NCBI GenBank assembly: GCA_029932755.1 | Contig: JAOZPK010000082.1 | Coordinates: 1 to 10,589, forward strand | Source of the DNA: Candidatus Cloacimonadota bacterium | GTDB lineage: Bacteria > Cloacimonadota > Cloacimonadia > Cloacimonadales > TCS61 | Reading direction: 5' to 3' | Length of the DNA stretch: 10,589 bases | Part shown: positions 1 through 6,528 of the stretch, in pieces | How positions within the stretch are numbered: the stretch's first letter is position 1 | Layout: each line of letters starts with the position of its first letter | The notes under the pieces: generated by a model | Databases searched by the model: none | What the model was told of the DNA's origin: nothing | The model's input: the letters and a program-made list of their open reading frames with translations, nothing else | Translations under genes and position numbers: made by a program

Positions 1-5
1 GGAGG
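1..5 (+). promoter_or_regulatory. Shine-Dalgarno site of the exported protein gene
   Basis: GGAGG lies five bases upstream of the ATG at position 11. This near-perfect site fixes the start and shows that the gene is complete at its 5' end, although its promoter lies outside the window. Confidence 0.85.
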
Positions 6-10
6 AAAAA

Positions 11-2200
11 ATGAAAAAGATGTTAATTCTTTTGGGTTTAAGTTTATTAGTGTGTTCACTAGTAGCTGAAGATTTTATGCAACCAGCCCAAGTTGCAAAG
101 GACAGCTATAGTCCGGCAATGCGTTTTGGAGTGAGAAATGTGTCCAGGGATCAAGATCCCGCACCGGAGTATTTCTTTATTCCGAATGGTGATGGTGAGA
201 ATACAACCTACTTAACAAGTTCGTATTATGATTACATGCCTTTCAGTTACAACGGACATAACTTAAGAAAACAACCCGCAGTTTCACAACCATTGGGTTA
301 TCCAGCAGATGGCTGGTATGTAACCTATATGCGTTCAGAAACACAAGCAGTTAATGTAGATCGTAGAGCTTATTACAGTTATATTAATTCTGATGGAACA
401 CTTGCAGAGAGTAATGCAGTTAATCCAGATATCTTTAAAGAGGGTTTCACATCTCTGGCGATCGATCCTTATACAGGTGATCCTTTTACTGTCTGGCATG
501 CAGTAACAGAGGATGATCTAACTTATGATAGTCATATGTCTTATGCAATATTCCATATCACAGGTACACCTGGTAGTTGGAGAACACCATTTATTCTTTT
601 TGATAATCCGGAAATGAGTGAGCCATATACAGGTTCACCAGATGACGAATTTATCTGGCCTCAAATTTGGGTCGGACCATCTCCAGTTGCTGGACACAGA
701 AGAATTCATGCTTATGCAAATAATTATGCGCATACAAATTACAATAGCCTTTATCTATATGCAGATTTTAATGATGAAGATTTAACAAACACATCAGATC
801 TTGATTGGACAATACAGTCATTTCCATATTGGGATTATTTAACATATAGTGAAATTGAACGTATAAATAAGGATATGATCGTAAGTGAAGTTGATGGACA
901 AGTAGCTTTCGTTGGTGCTTTTGGTGATTCTCTAATGTGTATGTATAGTGATGACTACGGTGAAACATTTACAAATTACACTCAACAACTTAGACAGCCT
1001 ATGGAAAATCCAACTTATTTAAATGAACCAAATCACTACTTATGGTATAATGATGATGGAACAACTCCAGCCGAAATGGTAATAGTTCCTTCAAGTGATC
1101 TTAGCCATTACAATTGTGCATTTACAGAAGATCACACAAAAATAGTATGGATGGCTGGCGTGAACTATAATAACCTAGAGAACATAGCTGGCGGAATGTA
1201 TATGCCTGCATATATGTATCCAAAAATGTTTACATTTGATATTGCAATAGGAGAATTCAGCTTTTATGATATGGACGTTCAAGATACTGACCCTGGTGAT
1301 GATCATCTAGCAGTAGCCTGGGACCTTAATGATGATGGTGAAGTTGATGAATACTATGATGATGGTGAACCTGTAGTTGTCATGAGTACTCCTAGTTGGC
1401 TTTTCCTTGGTGATTACCAAAATGCTTATTTCCATGAAAGTAACTGTAAAGTTGTTTCAAATGGAAACTGGGTAGTTGCTGTATGGCATGATGGTGCAAA
1501 ACTTCTGAATGCATATTATGAAGTAGCAGGATATGACTATTGGGTAAATGAATCTGAAATCGCTATCAGTATCTCTGATGATAATGGTCTAACATGGTCA
1601 GATATCAGATACATCAATGCTAATCCGCTCGATATAGTTGTAGATCCTGACAATCACTTTGACAATAACTATGCACCGGAATTTGAAGATATGATTCCTG
1701 TTACAATATCTCTAGATGATAAGATTGAAATCCTTAGCAATGAACCAGATAACTACCATGCTAAACTTAGTTTCGTATTCATAGATGATGGTATATACGG
1801 CTCAGCAGTTCAAGGTGAGGGTGGATGGTCAAATAGTCCATTAATGTATGCTGCTATCGATCTTGAATTCCAGGAAGAATGGATTAATCCTGTCTCTACA
1901 GATGATGTAACTGTAACACCAAATGCCGAACTTTTGGGTCAGAACTATCCAAATCCATTCAATCCAACTACAACAATAGCTTACAATATGCTAGAAGACG
2001 GCAATGTTTCAATCGAAGTATTCAATATTAAGGGTCAGTTAGTTAAGACACTTATAAATGATTATAAGATAGCTGGTGATCATACTCTTGTTTGGGAAGG
2101 CACAAATAATGCTAATCATAAAGTATCTAGTGGTATCTATTTCTATAAAATGAAATCAGGTAACTATTCCTCAACAAAGAAAATGATCCTTATGAAATAA
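11..2200 (+). CDS. Exported Asp-box protein with C-terminal T9SS/FlgD-like sorting domain
   Basis: A 729-aa protein predicted to be exported and probably held at or released from the cell surface. Residues 1-19 form a signal peptide (KKM, a hydrophobic core, likely cleavage after SLVA). Cys15 does not sit in a good lipobox, so it is not called a lipoprotein. The body contains two Asp-box motifs typical of sialidase/BNR beta-propeller blades: SDDYGETF at residues 313-320 and SDDNGLTW at 522-529. An acidic EF-hand-like loop, DLNDDGEVDE, lies at 438-447 and probably binds calcium. From about residue 641 to the end is a FlgD-like Ig/type A sorting domain: LGQNYPNPFNPTTTIAYN, then IEVFNIKGQLVKTL, SSGIYFYKM and a basic end. 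In relatives this tail directs outer-membrane passage by the T9SS and is removed. No catalytic residues of a true sialidase are recognised, so substrate and activity are unknown. It is followed at once by a terminator and is probably monocistronic, at least downstream. Confidence 0.85.
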   Translation: MKKMLILLGLSLLVCSLVAEDFMQPAQVAKDSYSPAMRFGVRNVSRDQDPAPEYFFIPNGDGENTTYLTSSYYDYMPFSYNGHNLRKQPAVSQPLGYPADGWYVTYMRSETQAVNVDRRAYYSYINSDGTLAESNAVNPDIFKEGFTSLAIDPYTGDPFTVWHAVTEDDLTYDSHMSYAIFHITGTPGSWRTPFILFDNPEMSEPYTGSPDDEFIWPQIWVGPSPVAGHRRIHAYANNYAHTNYNSLYLYADFNDEDLTNTSDLDWTIQSFPYWDYLTYSEIERINKDMIVSEVDGQVAFVGAFGDSLMCMYSDDYGETFTNYTQQLRQPMENPTYLNEPNHYLWYNDDGTTPAEMVIVPSSDLSHYNCAFTEDHTKIVWMAGVNYNNLENIAGGMYMPAYMYPKMFTFDIAIGEFSFYDMDVQDTDPGDDHLAVAWDLNDDGEVDEYYDDGEPVVVMSTPSWLFLGDYQNAYFHESNCKVVSNGNWVVAVWHDGAKLLNAYYEVAGYDYWVNESEIAISISDDNGLTWSDIRYINANPLDIVVDPDNHFDNNYAPEFEDMIPVTISLDDKIEILSNEPDNYHAKLSFVFIDDGIYGSAVQGEGGWSNSPLMYAAIDLEFQEEWINPVSTDDVTVTPNAELLGQNYPNPFNPTTTIAYNMLEDGNVSIEVFNIKGQLVKTLINDYKIAGDHTLVWEGTNNANHKVSSGIYFYKMKSGNYSSTKKMILMK

Positions 2201-2204
2201 GGGA

Positions 2205-2261
2205 ATTTAGCCTAACCACTTGCAAGTGATCAGGCAACTTTTCTATTCTTATGAAATAGCT
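2205..2261. repeat. Hairpin element, copy A
   Basis: This begins five bases after the stop codon of the exported protein gene. It shares three identical blocks with copy B in the same order and almost the same spacing: ATTTAGCC (2205-2212), AGGCAACTT (2232-2240) and AATAGCT (2255-2261). Between the first two blocks lies the perfect palindrome CACTTGCAAGTG (2217-2228), enclosed by GCCT (2210-2213) pairing with AGGC (2232-2235). The hairpin interior differs from copy B while both remain able to pair, as expected for a REP-like or structured RNA element. The family is not recognised. Confidence 0.5.
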
Positions 2262-2289
2262 GTTAGCAATTAGCAGTTAGACATTAGCC
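2262..2289. repeat. Four tandem 7-nt repeats
   Basis: Four consecutive heptamers, GTTAGCA, ATTAGCA, GTTAGAC and ATTAGCC, share a core of TTAG at the same place in each unit. The run starts exactly where copy A ends, and its last unit enters the 5' arm of the terminator. It is an imperfect microsatellite-like array of a kind seen in intergenic DNA of several bacterial phyla; no function can be assigned. Confidence 0.55.
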
Positions 2290-2320
2290 CTTCAGTGAAA
2301 GCTGAGGGGCTTTTTAATTT
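2286..2320 (+). terminator. Rho-independent terminator of the exported protein gene
   Basis: An 11-bp stem pairs 2286-2296 (AGCCCTTCAGT) with 2301-2311 (GCTGAGGGGCT). Two pairs are G-T wobbles, and the stem closes a GAAA tetraloop of the stable GNRA class. The downstream arm runs into TTTTT at 2311-2315 and then AATTT. It sits 86 bases after the stop codon. The wobble pairs and T-run make it a plus-strand terminator. Confidence 0.85.
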
Positions 2321-2335
2321 ATTAAAATGTTAATC

Positions 2336-2389
2336 ATTTAGCCCAGACCTTTTCTGGAGTAGGCAACTTCTCTTCTTTGTGTAATAGCT
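2336..2389. repeat. Hairpin element, copy B
   Basis: A diverged second copy of the element at 2205-2261. It has ATTTAGCC at 2336-2343, AGGCAACTT at 2361-2369 and AATAGCT at 2383-2389. Its central hairpin is CCAGA (2343-2347) pairing with TCTGG (2353-2357), a different sequence from the palindrome in copy A. GCC and GGC can again close the base. The two copies flank the heptamer run and the terminator. Confidence 0.5.
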
Positions 2390-2446
2390 ATTTTTTTGTT
2401 ATCTTATTTGCCAAGTCATAGATTAGCAAAGACTGAAGCTTATATC

Positions 2447-2495
2447 ATCCTTGCAATCTATTTTCGTAGTCTCGAAAGCATTCGGAACGAAGGAT
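2447..2495. repeat. Nested inverted repeat, function unknown
   Basis: Three sets of arms lie inside one another: ATCCTT (2447-2452) with AAGGAT (2490-2495), TTCGT (2463-2467) with ACGAA (2487-2491), and CGAA (2473-2476) with TTCG (2481-2484) around the loop AGCA. The outer two right arms overlap by two bases, so not all pairs can form at once. It lies just past the 3' end of the kinase relic. No protein frame and no known RNA family is recognised in it. Confidence 0.35.
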
Positions 2496-2530
2496 AAAAA
2501 AGGTTATATTAATTCTGATATTTAAATAAA

Positions 2531-3075
2531 TTATTTACTAGCTTTATAGAATGTTATATTTATTTGTGCTAAATAGAGAACTCCAATTCCCGATTTATCA
2601 TAAGTGATAATTTCTATTGTTCTTCTATACAAGATAAGTTTGCTAAATTGATTGTGTAGATAAGTTAAATATATCACAAAGAATAAATAGAAAGACGACT
2701 GAAATGAGAAATATATCACCTTGAGGAAGTTTATAGCAAATTCAATGCATTGTCTTATGTTTGTTTCCAATAGCTCTGAGAGATGCAAATACAGGAGTTT
2801 AAAATAGATTTTCCTATTTCATCTTGTTTATTATAACATATTAAATTAAACGTATAGACTTCTAAATCTTTGATGTTGAACTCTATTATTAAATACTTAT
2901 AAGATCTAAACAAAATCAATTGTAAACAACAGGATATGAATGAAATGAAGTTCAAGAAGTGTTTATTCATTGTCTTGATGACAGATATATTTATTTTATT
3001 TTTCAGCATATGTGTAAACGCAAAAAATATTTCTTTAGAAACTCTTTCAATAGTACTATTTTCCAACGAAAACAT
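2531..3075 (-). pseudogene. Degraded sensor histidine kinase (HisKA and HATPase remains)
   Basis: Read on the minus strand, pieces of a histidine kinase appear in the right order but in different frames. The first frame (3075 to 2755) has FFAFTHMLKNKIN, which lines up with the H-box pattern FFANMSHELRTPLN; its His codon is at 3010-3012. It continues with a stretch resembling the segment between H-box and N-box (KYLIIEFNIKDLEVY). A second frame gives ETNIRQCIEFAI, matching the N-box approach (LRQ.L.NL..NAI). The third frame gives KLPQGDIFLISVV (2732-2694), matching KFT..G.I...V. The second frame then resumes with IEIITYDKSGIGV (D codon 2597-2599), matching the DxGxG G1 box, and INITFYKAS, matching the F-box. 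His to G1 is about 138 codons, within the range for such kinases once small deletions are allowed. The GLGL G2 box is absent and no sensor domain survives, although possible debris runs upstream to about 3180. It is probably a dead gene. The match is by eye, so the family is likely but unproven. Confidence 0.6.
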
Positions 3076-3261
3076 TCATGATTTTGAGAATGTTAGTAAT
3101 GGAGATTACTTTTTTTCCATCTTACCGATCATTAATCTAAAATCATCCTTCCTACAGTTTGTAACGGCCATCAATAGAGGAATGATTTTTTATTAATTAA
3201 GTGAGGATAGTTTAAACCAGCAGAATAAATTATATGATATATAAAAATTTATGAATGGATA

Positions 3262-3295
3262 TAAAAAAAGTGATGCCGATTTTTCGACATCACTT
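3262..3295 (-). terminator. Rho-independent terminator of the 770-aa lipoprotein gene
   Basis: On the minus strand, AAGTGATG (3295-3288) pairs perfectly with CATCACTT (3275-3268). A short inner CG/CG pair closes the loop, and a T-run follows at 3268-3262. It lies 20 bases beyond the stop codon of the lipoprotein gene. Confidence 0.88.
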
Positions 3296-3314
3296 ATTAT
3301 AAGTTATGAATTAT

Positions 3315-5627
3315 TTATGGAATTTCATTTAATATTTGTGTCATCATAGTTTTAACCTGTTCCGGCTCCATAAAAGTAAGAGGGAATCCAAATATATAAC
3401 AAGAATTATTTGTTGTTTCATATTTTAATCCCACTGGTTTTCCGTTGTATTCATCAAACTCTTCCTGTGTAGGATCGTGTGAACCTGAGCCAACATCTCT
3501 ACAACCGAAATTATATATCACTTCAGAATTATGATCATTAAAAAAAGCTACCGGTTGAAGACCTTCAACCATATTTATTACATTATTAAAAGGATTTGGT
3601 AATAATAGATCAATATCATTATTACCCTCTTGACCTATAGCGCTAATGAAGAATGGATTATTGACATATTGTACAGTTGCAGGTATACGACCAATTGCAT
3701 CGGTATTAGTTATAGGGATACCAAAATATTCATCTAAAATATTAAAACCATGTTCATTGCATTTCAATTGTATTGTTTTGAGAGTAGCACCGCCACTTAA
3801 TATCAGGTTTCCACCTTGAACCAGATAAATCTTTAATGCTTCAAATTCCTTCCAAAATTCAAATTCTATTTTACCATTATCTGAGTGATAAATTACTACT
3901 TTATAATTCTGTAGATCAGATGGTGCAATAATAGATTTTCCATAATGAAGTCCATCCAATGTATTTGAAACCATGTAATAATTCAAATCTTCTCTATTAA
4001 TATAACCATGTTCGGTTACATAGTCCGAGATTATGTATGTGTATAAAGAGTCAGTATATTCTCCGGGAAATTCATAATTTGCGACAATATCATTATCAAT
4101 GATCATCACACCGGCTTTTTCTTCCTTAGGGACAGGTGCTACAATTGTATATGTGAATTCATGAGGTGTTAGATCTACTGCACCCTGCAGGTCAATAGCT
4201 CGAACTTCAAAAATATGCTCTCCATACATGTCTTCAAGTGAACCACCAAAGCTTGTTAGCGTTACGGTAGTTGATTTGCCGATTGGATCGTTGACATTAA
4301 CACGAAGCCATTCTTTACCATCATCATCTATTTGAAGATTATCACCTTCTGCAGGGATAGGAGGATAGTAGTATGGCTCTCCATCAAGTCTAATATCGTA
4401 ACCGGTAATTTCACAATAATACTCTTGTCCTGTAATCTCATCCTTAGTTTTATCTTCTCTTCGTAAATGAGGATTATCATTCTCATATTCACCATAATAT
4501 CCCCATCTCATATAAATTTTAAAGTCATTACTGCCAATTGCAGTGTATCTATGTTCAGAATCGTGCCAGAATGGTGTTGCATGATGAATCCCATCAGAGG
4601 TTTGTACTAATGGTAAAATATCAGAGATTGCATTATCAAGATAGACAGCAAAATGATTTGTTCCAAGAGAATAAACTCCATTTGCTGCGCCGTTGCCATC
4701 ACCGTAATAAATTACTGTACCTGGATAGAATCCTTCTTTAACAATAAACGATATTTCTATTTCATCTGATTCGATAAGTGCAGTATCTACAGCTTTCACA
4801 ATAAGGAAAGTTGAGTCTTGAGGAACATCATCTATAAGATCGTTAGGGATAAGCGGATTACCATTTAAACCACTATGAAGAGCTAACTTGACATTATCAA
4901 ATCCAAGGGTTGACAACCATTCATCTTCATAGCCACTATCAGGAATAACAACACCGTCAAGATCACGTCTTTCAAGCTTATATTTATAATAGTAAGCATC
5001 ATCACCAACAAATGGATCGTCGTCATTCATTTTAAACTCAAAAATTATTGCAGTACTGATAATTGCTCCCTGAATATTTGATATTATCAATGCACTAGGA
5101 GTATTAGAATGAGCCTGGAAATATTTAGTGGCTACTTCACTTTCGCTTAAAACATTATCTCTACACTTAACTTCAAAGATACTAATTACATTTGCACTAT
5201 CTCCATTTGCATCAGCAGCAGGGAAATTAATTGTAGCATAAGTTTTGTCCATCCATATTGTAGTTTCAGTAGATTGATTTAATGGGATGGTTTGATCAGC
5301 ATTAGAAGTGTAGAATTTAACCCATCCATCTTCTGTAATTGCATCATATCCGGGAGTTGCGATAGGATCTCCATCTTCATTTAGTACTCTAAATGCATAT
5401 CCTTCAACTACACCATCTTCATCAGTACCACTCCATTGGATAGTTTGCTGGTATAATAGAGATTCAGTAATTAAAGTGTCACTTTCAACACCAAAATAGT
5501 TTGTTATTGTGATATAGGGCTGTAAATTTGTGTTTAATGTTCCCCTTCTGGCATCACAAGATGTTAATATTATAAACACTACAACAGCAACAATTATAAA
5601 ATATATTGCATTTTTCTTTTTAAACAT
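3315..5627 (-). CDS. Large surface lipoprotein with Ig-like N-terminal part and possible amidotransferase-like C-terminal part
   Basis: A 770-aa predicted lipoprotein. The signal peptide has KKK followed by a long hydrophobic core and the lipobox LTSC, giving Cys24 as the lipidated residue; Asp follows at +2. Early residues contain IQWSGTDEDGVVEGYAFRV, a pattern seen in Ig/fibronectin-type beta-sandwich domains of FCB exported proteins, and the first ~490 residues look beta-rich throughout. From about residue 500 the character changes to alternating strands and helices: AGVMIIDND, then YKVVIYHSDNG near 575-585 and a helix before GGNLILSGGA near 615. This resembles a ThuA/class I glutamine-amidotransferase-like fold, but no Cys-His-Glu triad can be assigned, so it would be non-enzymatic or the resemblance is false. 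No specific function is recognised. The ATG at 5625-5627 is fixed by AGGAGG five bases upstream. It lies 136 bases downstream of truA and has its own terminator, so it is possibly transcribed separately. Confidence 0.75.
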   Translation of the reverse strand: MFKKKNAIYFIIVAVVVFIILTSCDARRGTLNTNLQPYITITNYFGVESDTLITESLLYQQTIQWSGTDEDGVVEGYAFRVLNEDGDPIATPGYDAITEDGWVKFYTSNADQTIPLNQSTETTIWMDKTYATINFPAADANGDSANVISIFEVKCRDNVLSESEVATKYFQAHSNTPSALIISNIQGAIISTAIIFEFKMNDDDPFVGDDAYYYKYKLERRDLDGVVIPDSGYEDEWLSTLGFDNVKLALHSGLNGNPLIPNDLIDDVPQDSTFLIVKAVDTALIESDEIEISFIVKEGFYPGTVIYYGDGNGAANGVYSLGTNHFAVYLDNAISDILPLVQTSDGIHHATPFWHDSEHRYTAIGSNDFKIYMRWGYYGEYENDNPHLRREDKTKDEITGQEYYCEITGYDIRLDGEPYYYPPIPAEGDNLQIDDDGKEWLRVNVNDPIGKSTTVTLTSFGGSLEDMYGEHIFEVRAIDLQGAVDLTPHEFTYTIVAPVPKEEKAGVMIIDNDIVANYEFPGEYTDSLYTYIISDYVTEHGYINREDLNYYMVSNTLDGLHYGKSIIAPSDLQNYKVVIYHSDNGKIEFEFWKEFEALKIYLVQGGNLILSGGATLKTIQLKCNEHGFNILDEYFGIPITNTDAIGRIPATVQYVNNPFFISAIGQEGNNDIDLLLPNPFNNVINMVEGLQPVAFFNDHNSEVIYNFGCRDVGSGSHDPTQEEFDEYNGKPVGLKYETTNNSCYIFGFPLTFMEPEQVKTMMTQILNEIP

Positions 5628-5632
5628 TTCTT

Positions 5633-5638
5633 CCTCCT
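5633..5638 (-). promoter_or_regulatory. Shine-Dalgarno site of the 770-aa lipoprotein gene
   Basis: A perfect AGGAGG on the minus strand, five bases before the ATG. It is the strongest ribosome site among the minus-strand genes here and suggests high translation. Confidence 0.85.
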
Positions 5639-5659
5639 CTATATTTGTTACTTTTTAAT

Positions 5660-5665
5660 ATTATA
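5660..5665 (-). promoter_or_regulatory. Possible -10 box for the 770-aa lipoprotein gene
   Basis: A perfect TATAAT occurs on the minus strand 32 bases before the start codon, in a position suitable for a promoter. TTGACT is present upstream but only 8 bases away, far too close for a sigma-70 -35 box, and the region is so AT-rich that a chance match is likely. Confidence 0.3.
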
Positions 5666-5704
5666 CTTTTTTTAGTCAATATAATTATTATTTGCAATCA
5701 CTAT

Positions 5705-5739
5705 TATATTAATATACCAAAAGGCATTATACTAATATA
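5705..5739 (-). other. AT-rich hairpin downstream of truA
   Basis: On the minus strand, TATATTAGTATA (5739-5728) pairs with TATATTAATATA (5716-5705) over 12 bp, with one G-U pair. Inside it, CC and GG close a TTTT loop with a three-base bulge. On the plus strand the same pair would be an A-C mismatch, so the fold favours the truA transcript. No T-run follows, so it is at best a weak terminator or a 3'-end stabiliser. Confidence 0.4.
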
Positions 5740-5763
5740 CAATTTATTACTAAAGATATTTTA

Positions 5764-6516
5764 TTATAACAATTTATTTTTCGGATACTCTACTTCAATT
5801 AGATATAAACCATTAGGTGGAGCCGTTGTGATAAGTCTATTTTTCGGTGTTTTGTTTGCTATCAATTCTTCAATGATATTTGGGTCAATATCGTTGTTAG
5901 AAATATTGATAATGGTACCTACAATTCTTCTCACCATGTTGTGTAAGAATCTATTTGACTGGATCACAAATCTGTGGTCATCATCGGTTTCTTCAAATTT
6001 AAAATTTAGTATATTGCAGTAATAGTTATTCAGGTCAGGGTTGAACTTAGTAAAAGACGTAAAATCTTGTCTGCCAATGAAATAATTAAGACATTTTTTT
6101 ACAGTTTTAGTTTTTATATTTACCTTTGGGATGAAACTTGTATATTTTCTGTTAAAAGGTGTGAGTCTTTTTGCAAGAATATATCTATAGGTTCTGCTTT
6201 TTGCATCGTACCGGGCATTAAAGTCATTGATAACTTCAACAATTTGTGTAATCAATATATCATGGGGAAGTTTTGCCCGTAGAGCATGTAGTATCTGTTG
6301 TTCTGTCATTTGTATTGGAAAGTAGAAATTTACGTATTGCCCAATTGCGTGAACACCTGCATCTGTGCGACCAGCAGAAGTTGTTTTAATTTCTTCTTTT
6401 GCAATCAGGGAGAGTGCCTTTTCTAAGACCTGCTGAACTGTTCTACCCTCTTTTTGGATCTGCCATCCACTAAAATCTGTACCATCATAACTTATTTTAG
6501 CTAAAAAATTCTTCAT
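5764..6516 (-). CDS. truA: tRNA pseudouridine(38-40) synthase TruA
   Basis: A 250-aa cytoplasmic enzyme that converts uridines 38, 39 and 40 of the tRNA anticodon stem-loop to pseudouridine. The length is normal for TruA. The N-terminal block YDGTDFSGWQIQ (residues 10-21) and the catalytic motif GRTDAGVHA, with the nucleophilic Asp at residue 52, are intact. RYDAKSRTYRY carries the conserved active-site Tyr. In the C-terminal half, DFTSF, FLHNMVRRIVGT and APPNGLYL are all as in the family. The start is the ATG at 6514-6516, preceded by TTAGG in the 12-base gap after the EcfT-like gene. It is the last gene of the tightly packed minus-strand run. No key residue is missing. Confidence 0.97.
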   Translation of the reverse strand: MKNFLAKISYDGTDFSGWQIQKEGRTVQQVLEKALSLIAKEEIKTTSAGRTDAGVHAIGQYVNFYFPIQMTEQQILHALRAKLPHDILITQIVEVINDFNARYDAKSRTYRYILAKRLTPFNRKYTSFIPKVNIKTKTVKKCLNYFIGRQDFTSFTKFNPDLNNYYCNILNFKFEETDDDHRFVIQSNRFLHNMVRRIVGTIINISNNDIDPNIIEELIANKTPKNRLITTAPPNGLYLIEVEYPKNKLL

Positions 6517-6528
6517 GTACCAACCTAA

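Noticed and set aside
2231..2240. GGCAAC resembling the core of SAM or cyclic-di-GMP riboswitches
   Set aside because: The other conserved blocks and helices of those riboswitches are absent, and the element lies after a gene and not in front of one.
2189..2258. 11-nt direct repeat CTTATGAAATA at 2189-2199 and 2248-2258
   Set aside because: The flanks do not align and the first copy includes the last codons and stop of the exported protein gene, so a chance match in AT-rich DNA is more likely than a target-site duplication or attachment site.
2936..3196. Plus-strand open frame of 86 codons starting like a signal peptide (MNEMKFKKCLFIVLMTDIF)
   Set aside because: It is antisense to the kinase relic, has no convincing ribosome site, and its hydrophobic start is easily produced by AT-rich DNA. 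The minus-strand kinase motifs explain the same bases better.
2201..3314. Search for a CRISPR array, insertion sequence or tRNA in the gene-free interval
   Set aside because: No regularly spaced repeats with spacers, no transposase frame or terminal inverted repeats with target duplication, and no cloverleaf were found.
5670..5680. TTGACT as a -35 box before the 770-aa lipoprotein gene
   Set aside because: It lies only 8 bases from the TATAAT, against about 17 needed, and no other -10 sits at the right distance.
5645..6282. Plus-strand open frames opposite truA (5645-6022 and 6067-6282)
   Set aside because: They lie antisense to a fully conserved truA and have no ribosome sites or family features.
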